17,902 nt of DNA from DAOSVX01 sp035379765 (GTDB taxonomy: Bacteria; Bacillota_I; Bacilli_A; RF39; UBA660): positions 1 through 17,902 of the forward strand of contig DAOSVX010000010.1 in NCBI GenBank assembly GCA_035379765.1, read 5' to 3'. Positions 13,383 through 17,902 of this stretch are shown here, piece by piece. How positions within the stretch are numbered: position 1 is the first letter of the stretch; each line of letters starts with the position of its first letter. The notes below the pieces were generated by a model. That model was given only the letters and a program-made list of their open reading frames with translations. It was not told where the DNA came from and ran no database searches. The position numbers and the translations under genes are program-made.

Positions 13383-14594
13383 ATGAATTTGTACGATGAA
13401 TTAGTTTGGCGAGGATTAATAAAAGACGTTAGTAATGAAAATCTAGCTAAGAAATTATTAAATGAAGAAAGTATAAGCTTTTATTGTGGTTTTGATCCAT
13501 CAGCGCCATCTTTACAATTAGGTAATTTTACCCAAATAGTTAAAATGCTTTTATTAGAAAAATACGGACATAAGCCTATTGTTTTAATAGGAGGGGCAAC
13601 AGGATTAATTGGTGATCCAAAACAATCTGGAGAAAGAAAATTGTTAACTTTAGAAGAGAGTTTAAAAAATGCCGAAAAAATAAAAAGCCAAATTACACCG
13701 ATGTTTAAAACTGCTACTTTTGTAAACAATTATGATTGGATATCAAAAATAGATGTTATAACTTTTTTGAGAGACTATGGAAAAAGTTTTAATATAAATA
13801 GTATGTTAGCTAAAGACACAGTAGCTAATAGACTGGAAAATGGTATATCATATACGGAATTTTCATATATGATAATTCAGGCTATAGACTTTTTACATTT
13901 ATATCAGAATAACAATTGTTTACTTCAATTTGGTGGATCCGATCAATGGGGCAATATTACTTCCGGATTAGACTTAATAAGAAAGAATCTAGGAGATAAC
14001 AGTAAAGTTATTGGTATGAGTTCACCATTATTAACTAAATCAGATGGAACAAAGTTTGGCAAAAGTGAATCAGGTGCTTTGTGGTTAGATAAAGAATTAA
14101 CTTCTCCATATGAAATGTATCAATATTTAATAAATACTCCTGATGCCGATGTTATAAGTTATTTAAAGTATCTAACATTACTATCAGTTGAAGAAATTAA
14201 CGAATTAGAAATAAAGAAAAATAATCACCCAGAATTAAGAGAAGCCCAAAAAGCTTTAGCTAAAGAAGTAGTAGCTTTAATTCATGGCGAAGAGGAAGCT
14301 TTAAAAGCTAAAGAAGCATCAGAAAAAGTATTTAATAGTGGTATGGCGGATAACATGCCTACTCAAAAAATAAATTTGCCTACAGATATAAATATTTTGG
14401 ACTTTTTAGTAAATATTAATATCTGCCCATCAAAGTCAGAAGCACGAAGAAATATAGAACAAGGCGGAATAACTATTAACAAAGAAAAAATATTTGATGT
14501 TAACAAAATAATTAGTAAAACCGATTTTGAAGAGGGATATTTAATTGTTAAAAAAGGTAAAAAAACATTTTTAAAAGTAGAATTAAATGAATAA
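13383..14594 (+). CDS. tyrS: Tyrosyl-tRNA synthetase
   Basis: This 403-residue class I synthetase charges tRNA(Tyr). The Rossmann domain is clear: C-G-F-D-P-S-A-P-S-L (35-44), G-G-A-T-G-L-I-G-D-P, F-G-G-S-D-Q-W-G-N, and the K-F-G-K-S loop. The C-terminal S4-type RNA-binding domain has S-K-S-E-A-R-R-N-I-E-Q-G-G. The HIGH motif reads Q45-L-G-N48. By position these match His45 and His48 of the Bacillus stearothermophilus enzyme, and Thr40 is Ser. The KFGKS loop is intact and length is normal, so I expect an active enzyme. ATG 13383 follows AGGAGG. It is controlled by the upstream T-box and ends at a two-way terminator. Confidence 0.95.
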   Translation: MNLYDELVWRGLIKDVSNENLAKKLLNEESISFYCGFDPSAPSLQLGNFTQIVKMLLLEKYGHKPIVLIGGATGLIGDPKQSGERKLLTLEESLKNAEKIKSQITPMFKTATFVNNYDWISKIDVITFLRDYGKSFNINSMLAKDTVANRLENGISYTEFSYMIIQAIDFLHLYQNNNCLLQFGGSDQWGNITSGLDLIRKNLGDNSKVIGMSSPLLTKSDGTKFGKSESGALWLDKELTSPYEMYQYLINTPDADVISYLKYLTLLSVEEINELEIKKNNHPELREAQKALAKEVVALIHGEEEALKAKEASEKVFNSGMADNMPTQKINLPTDINILDFLVNINICPSKSEARRNIEQGGITINKEKIFDVNKIISKTDFEEGYLIVKKGKKTFLKVELNE

Positions 14595-14620
14595 AAAAGT
14601 ACTCAACTGAGTACTTTTTT
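14593..14620. terminator. Bidirectional terminator between tyrS and the EIIB-like gene
   Basis: A perfect inverted repeat: 14593-14604 (AAAAAAGTACTC) with 14609-14620 (GAGTACTTTTTT) around AACT. It has six A on one side and six T on the other, so it works on both strands. It overlaps both stop codons. Confidence 0.9.
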
Positions 14621-14930
14621 AAAGAAAATCTTTAATACATTTTTTTAAAGCTCGAGCATCTCTACCAAATATTATTTTTAATTGATTGTCCACTTCAACA
14701 ATTCCTTTAGCTCCTAGTCTTTGGATACCATCTTTATCTACTTTGGTAATATCTTTTAACATAACTTTAAATCTAGACATATTACATTCTGCTGATATTA
14801 TGTTGTTTTTGCCACCTAAATAGTTAACTAATCGATTGACTTCATTACTAAAATCTTTTCTATTAATTTTTACAACAATTAATGAGATAAGGAGTAATAT
14901 TATAATAATAATAATATATTGCCAAATCAT
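14619..14930 (-). CDS. Membrane-anchored PTS EIIB-like protein, orphan
   Basis: This 103-residue protein has one N-terminal membrane span (about 4-21) followed by a glucose-family EIIB domain: N-Y-L-G-G-K-N-N-I (36-44), C49-N-M-S-R53, V-x-K-D-G-I-Q-R-L-G-A-K-G-I, and I-I-F-G. EIIB normally carries phosphate on a cysteine three residues before the arginine (C-x-x-R). Here the cysteine is four before it and Asn50 occupies the usual place, so phosphotransfer is doubtful. No EIIA or EIIC gene is nearby. ATG 14930 with AGGTG upstream is preferred over the in-frame GTG at 14939, which lies inside that ribosome binding site. A regulatory or structural role is possible. Confidence 0.75.
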   Translation of the reverse strand: MIWQYIIIIIILLLISLIVVKINRKDFSNEVNRLVNYLGGKNNIISAECNMSRFKVMLKDITKVDKDGIQRLGAKGIVEVDNQLKIIFGRDARALKKCIKDFL

Positions 14931-14947
14931 ACAAATCACCTACATGG

Positions 14948-14953
14948 ATTATA
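14948..14953 (-). promoter_or_regulatory. Candidate -10 box of the EIIB-like gene
   Basis: Minus-strand TATAAT, 17 nt upstream of ATG 14930, with only a weak AT-rich -35 region. The 136-nt gap to the divergent 15067 gene holds this box and the promoter at 15015-15043, and otherwise only AT-rich sequence. Confidence 0.4.
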
Positions 14954-15014
14954 CTACGAAATAATAATAATTTAAATATAATAATATTTTAATTTACATA
15001 ACTAGACATTAATG

Positions 15015-15043
15015 TTGCTATTCTTTAATCTTAATGTTAGAAT
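15015..15043 (+). promoter_or_regulatory. Promoter of the 15067 gene
   Basis: TTGCTA at 15015-15020, 17 nt, then TAGAAT at 15038-15043 with TG upstream (TGTTAGAAT). It lies 23 nt before ATG 15067, so the in-frame ATG at 15034 falls in the promoter and is not the start. Confidence 0.6.
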
Positions 15044-15066
15044 ATACCTTATCTAGGAGGTATTAT

Positions 15067-15657
15067 ATGTCAATAAATATAGGGGAAGAATTATTAAAAT
15101 ATAAAAGAGAATTAGAAGAATTAGAAAATTTTTCGATGGTAGGCGACTATTGTAAACTATTAGAAACCAAAAAAAGTTTAAGTGAGCAATTAGCTGCTAT
15201 AGAAAAGCAGATGGCATTGATTGGAAAAAAAGAAGAAGTGGCTCGTTATAGAGAATTGTTATTACTTATCACTGAATTAGAAGATACAAATAAAAGCCAA
15301 AGAGATGAATCATTTTTAAATAGAGTACTTGAATGTGATCATATTTTCTATACACATCTAGATTCAAAAGGACAAACCAAAACCACTTGTTTAAAATGCG
15401 GACTAACATCAAATAGTAAAGACTTTAAAGGATTATCAGAACCTTATAAAGAATGTTTAATAAGATTAATAATATCATTATTTCAAGAAGGAAAATCTTT
15501 TGATTACACTCATGTATCTGATGAATTTACTTCTTTGCCTGAAGCAAAATCCTATTATCAACAAGCTTTAGAGGTTATAGGTTTATATAGTGGCCCATCT
15601 GATATAGTTGCTAAAATGTTACAATTAAAAAATATTTATGGTCCAAGAAGACCATAA
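15067..15657 (+). CDS. Coiled-coil protein with a putative Cys-His metal site, unknown function
   Basis: This 196-residue soluble protein has an N-terminal half (about 5-75) rich in Glu, Lys and Leu that looks like coiled coil. C90-D-H92 and C108-L-K-C111-G follow and together could bind zinc. The C-terminal half is helical, ending Y-G-P-R-R-P. I do not recognise the family. ATG 15067 has a perfect AGGAGG 6 nt upstream. An earlier in-frame ATG at 15034 overlaps the promoter and is rejected. It is a single-gene unit: own promoter upstream, terminator formed by its own last codons downstream. Confidence 0.7.
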   Translation: MSINIGEELLKYKRELEELENFSMVGDYCKLLETKKSLSEQLAAIEKQMALIGKKEEVARYRELLLLITELEDTNKSQRDESFLNRVLECDHIFYTHLDSKGQTKTTCLKCGLTSNSKDFKGLSEPYKECLIRLIISLFQEGKSFDYTHVSDEFTSLPEAKSYYQQALEVIGLYSGPSDIVAKMLQLKNIYGPRRP

Positions 15658-15664
15658 TTTTTTT
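15636..15664 (+). terminator. Intrinsic terminator formed from the end of the 15067 gene
   Basis: 15636-15643 (TTATGGTC) pairs with 15650-15657 (GACCATAA) around CAAGAA, followed by seven T. The stem includes the codons for Y-G-P-R-R-P and the TAA stop. Confidence 0.85.
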
Positions 15665-15680
15665 GTTTTATAATAATATT

Positions 15681-15689
15681 TGCTATAAT
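15681..15689 (+). promoter_or_regulatory. Extended -10 promoter box before the DUF4405-like gene
   Basis: TGCTATAAT (TATAAT at 15684-15689), 18 nt before ATG 15708, directly after the terminator T-run. A weak TTGTTT lies at 15663-15668 with 15-nt spacing. Confidence 0.55.
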
Positions 15690-15707
15690 TAATGTAGGAT
15701 GGTGTAT

Positions 15708-16283
15708 ATGAATAAGAAAATATGCTTAGATATTATAATGTTTATATTATTTATAATATTAATGTTTTTAAATATTACTGGAACGTTAATTCATGAAATA
15801 CTTGGTTTAATTTTATTTATCTTAGTTTTATTACATGTTTATTTAAACAGAAAACTTTTATTTGGTATATCCAAAAAATTAGGTGATCCTAAAATAAATT
15901 CTTTAACAAAAGTAAAATGTATTTTAGATTGGCTAATGATTATTTTAGTTTTTGCGTCAATAATTACTGGCATACTAGCATCAAGAGATTTATTTTATTT
16001 TATTAATGCCTATACTAGAAGATTACATATTTATTTATCAGTTGCTACTTTAGGATTAATTTTAGTCCATTTTAGTTTAAATTTAAAATTATTTTACAAC
16101 ACTTTAAAAATAAAAAACAATAAGTATTTAGTGATATTTACTATTATAATATTTATATTGTTATTTAGTTTTGTTTTTTATCAAGATATTATAAATCAAA
16201 GTGGTAGAGGCCAAAATAATAGAGGTAATTATATAAACAAAAATATTGGTAAAAATTATAAACATAATTATATTAATTTATAG
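15708..16283 (+). CDS. DUF4405/cytochrome b-like membrane protein
   Basis: This 191-residue protein has four to five spans. Two pairs of histidines sit in them: H29 and H43 (T-L-I-H-E and L-L-H), and H107 and H121 (R-R-L-H-I-Y and L-V-H-F). This layout, with the L-V-H-x-x-L-N ending after the second pair, fits the DUF4405 group related to cytochrome b561, in which such histidines bind heme; flavin-linked electron transfer is a known context. Heme binding here is inferred. The last 30 or so residues form a polar Asn/Gly/Lys/Tyr tail. ATG 15708 is preferred, with AGGATGGTG as ribosome binding site; ATG 15699 lies inside that site. It is 12 nt before the phosphorylase gene and probably co-transcribed with it. 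Confidence 0.7.
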   Translation: MNKKICLDIIMFILFIILMFLNITGTLIHEILGLILFILVLLHVYLNRKLLFGISKKLGDPKINSLTKVKCILDWLMIILVFASIITGILASRDLFYFINAYTRRLHIYLSVATLGLILVHFSLNLKLFYNTLKIKNNKYLVIFTIIIFILLFSFVFYQDIINQSGRGQNNRGNYINKNIGKNYKHNYINL

Positions 16284-16295
16284 TAGGTGATAAAT

Positions 16296-17516
16296 ATGAA
16301 TATTATAGATATTATAAACAAAAAATCTTTAGGAGAAAGTTTAACCAAAGAAGAACTTAGTTATGCTTTTAATTCTTATTTAAAAAAAGAGATCCCTGAT
16401 TGTCAAATGAGTAGTTTGTTAATGGCTATAAAAATTAAAGGATTAAATTATCAAGAAACATTAGATTTAACTGATATTTTTATAAATAGTGGAGATGTTC
16501 TAGATTTAGGTTTACCTAATACAGTTGATAAACATTCAACTGGTGGTATTGGTGATAAAACTACTTTAGTGGTTCTTCCTTTGGCGGCTTGTTGTGGTGT
16601 TTATATACCTAAAATGAGTGGAAGAGGGTTGGGTTATACAGGAGGAACAACTGATAAGTTAGAAAGTATCAAAGGATTTAAAACTAATTTAGAAGAAAAA
16701 GAATTTATTAAATTAGTAAAGAAAAATGGGTTAGCTATTTGTAGTCAAACTGCTAATTTAGTTCCGATGGATAAAGTTATTTATGCTTTAAGAGATATAA
16801 CTGCTACTACTAATTCGGTTCCTTTAATTGCCATATCTATTATGAGTAAAAAAATAGCTTGTGGTGCTAAAAGTATTTTAATTGATATAAAATATGGTAA
16901 AGGAGCTTTAATAAAAGATAAAAAAGAAGCTAAAGAGTTATCTAATTTAATGATTAAAATAGGTAAATATTATAAAAAAAATGTTAAAACCATAATTAGT
17001 GATATGAATAATCCTTTAGGTGATACAATAGGGAATTCTTTAGAAGTTATAGAAGCTATAGAAGTTTTAAAAAATAAAAGAAATAATTATTTTAAAAAGT
17101 TTTGCTTAGAAATAGCTGCTAATTTAGTTTCACTTGGTAAAGATATTTCTTACAGGGAAGCTTTTAATGAAGTAAATGAAGCTTTAATAAGTGGTAAAGC
17201 TTATAAAAAATTTGAAACAATGATCAAGGCTCAGGGTGGAGATTTAAAATGTATAGAAGTAAGTCCTAAAAAGCAATACATTTTATCATTAAAAACTGGC
17301 AAATTAAAGGGAATAGATGCTTTGGAATTTGGTAAATTGTCTTTAGAATTAGGAGCTGGAAGGAAAGAAAAGAATGCTAAAATAAATCACACAGTAGGAA
17401 TTGTTTTTAATAAAAAAATAGGTGATAAAATAAAAAAAGGTGATTTACTTTGCACCCTTTATATTAAAAATAATAATATTCAAAAAGATATAACTAAATA
17501 TTTTGATATTAAATAG
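16296..17516 (+). CDS. pdp: Pyrimidine-nucleoside phosphorylase
   Basis: This 406-residue enzyme splits uridine, thymidine or deoxyuridine with phosphate to give base and (deoxy)ribose-1-phosphate. The family signature S-G-R-G-L-G-Y-T-G-G-T-x-D-K-L-E (108-123) is clear, as are the catalytic H80 (D-K-H-S-T-G-G), R166 (A-L-R-D), S181 and K185 (S-I-M-S-K). The C-terminal domain with V-G-I-V-F and I-G-D-K-I-K-K-G-D is present. It is about 25 residues shorter than B. subtilis Pdp. The usual K-T-G-A-G-A-F loop is K-Y-G-K-G-A-L at 199-205. ATG 16296 follows TAGGTGAT; GTG 16287 overlaps that site. Whether it prefers thymidine (deoA) or is broad (pdp) is not decided. It faces deoD and overlaps it by 8 bp. 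Confidence 0.92.
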   Translation: MNIIDIINKKSLGESLTKEELSYAFNSYLKKEIPDCQMSSLLMAIKIKGLNYQETLDLTDIFINSGDVLDLGLPNTVDKHSTGGIGDKTTLVVLPLAACCGVYIPKMSGRGLGYTGGTTDKLESIKGFKTNLEEKEFIKLVKKNGLAICSQTANLVPMDKVIYALRDITATTNSVPLIAISIMSKKIACGAKSILIDIKYGKGALIKDKKEAKELSNLMIKIGKYYKKNVKTIISDMNNPLGDTIGNSLEVIEAIEVLKNKRNNYFKKFCLEIAANLVSLGKDISYREAFNEVNEALISGKAYKKFETMIKAQGGDLKCIEVSPKKQYILSLKTGKLKGIDALEFGKLSLELGAGRKEKNAKINHTVGIVFNKKIGDKIKKGDLLCTLYIKNNNIQKDITKYFDIK

Positions 17517-17902
17517 ATTCTAAAGCCAATTTAATCATGTCATTTAAAGATTTTTCTCTATCTTCGGGAGATATTATTTTATCTTCAAATTTAGAATCAA
17601 CGACAGTTAGAATTGTACTAGCTTCTTTTTTTAGATAATTAGCTATGAAAAACAATCCATAAGATTCCATTTCGCTGGCAAGTAAATCTTTGCCATTTAA
17701 AATATAACTGATATCAAAATAAACATCGAAAATATCTGAGGTATAAATCATACCTTTTTTAATGCTTAAATTTAGATTTTGAGCAGTAGTATCAATTTTA
17801 TTAGTTAACTCTTCACTAGCTTTAATAATTTTAGGGGTATTTTGATCAATTATTTTACCAAAGGTAGATTCACTATAAGCTGAGTCAGCTAATACTAGAT
17901 CT
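17509..17902 (-). CDS. deoD: Purine nucleoside phosphorylase DeoD type, partial
   Basis: Only the C-terminal 130 residues or so are in the window; the gene continues past position 17902. The fragment reads D-L-V-L-A-D-S-A-Y-S-E, then Y-T-S-D-I-F, A-S-E-M-E-S-Y-G-L-F, T-V-V-D-S, D-R-E-K-S-L-N-D-M-I-K-L-A-L-E-S. These align with the E-M-E ribose-binding region, the catalytic aspartate, the conserved arginine and the N-D-M-I-K-I-A-L-E-S end of E. coli DeoD. The enzyme splits purine (deoxy)nucleosides with phosphate. The fragment is read through the M at 17751 up to the window edge, so that Met is internal. Together with the convergent pyrimidine phosphorylase it forms a nucleoside salvage pair. 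Confidence 0.88.
   Translation of the reverse strand, partial: DLVLADSAYSESTFGKIIDQNTPKIIKASEELTNKIDTTAQNLNLSIKKGMIYTSDIFDVYFDISYILNGKDLLASEMESYGLFFIANYLKKEASTILTVVDSKFEDKIISPEDREKSLNDMIKLALESI

Noticed and set aside
15034..15066. Earlier ATG of the coiled-coil protein
   Set aside because: This ATG overlaps the extended -10 box and AGGAGG; ATG 15067 is correctly spaced.

Overview
The window is AT-rich (my impression is about 30% GC) and densely coded. It reads like a small-genome Bacillota in the Bacilli/Mollicutes neighbourhood, probably an uncultured gut-type lineage. Grounds: a Bacillus-like ribosomal protein S12 followed by S7, EF-G and EF-Tu; a T-box leader on tyrS; a YtxH protein; a YtgP/MurJ-type flippase; AGGAGG/GGTG ribosome binding sites; and TATAAT promoters, often with an upstream TG. 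The code looks standard. Tryptophan is TGG, and TAA, TAG and (once) TGA all end genes. The lineage is an inference.

Layout. (1) 1-690, minus strand: a YwaF/TMEM164-like membrane protein gene interrupted by one in-frame TAG. (2) 803-3586, plus strand: five small genes, namely a membrane-tethered CGNC thioredoxin-like protein, a bacterial PH-domain protein, and three membrane-anchored proteins of unknown function. Each of those three carries a pair of cysteines in its predicted outside part. (3) 3594-7930: the str operon (rpsL, rpsG, fusA, tuf) behind a near-consensus promoter and a leader with hairpins. S12 has Ile where Pro is nearly invariant. (4) 7931-8172: no gene, but a multi-helix RNA candidate with a 13-bp closing stem and a tRNA T-arm-like hairpin, then a terminator and a promoter. 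(5) 8173-10967: lipoprotein, lipid II flippase-like protein, trmB. (6) 11006-13199: lipoprotein, acidic disordered protein, small membrane coiled-coil protein and YtxH protein, ending in a terminator built from the last codons. (7) 13221-14594: T-box leader and tyrS, whose HIGH motif reads Q-L-G-N. (8) 14593-14930: two-way terminator and a convergent orphan membrane-anchored PTS EIIB-like protein with a displaced cysteine. (9) 15067-17516: coiled-coil/Cys-His protein, a DUF4405-type four-histidine membrane protein, and pyrimidine-nucleoside phosphorylase. The last meets a convergent, partial deoD gene with an 8-bp tail-to-tail overlap.

The conserved genes form a translation-centred housekeeping block (ribosomal proteins, elongation factors, tRNA methylation, tRNA charging) with nucleoside salvage at the right edge. 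The less ordinary parts are the cysteine-pair envelope cluster, the structured RNA after tuf, the interrupted YwaF-like gene and the altered active-site motifs in TyrRS and the EIIB-like protein. No mobile element, CRISPR array, rRNA or convincing tRNA was seen.
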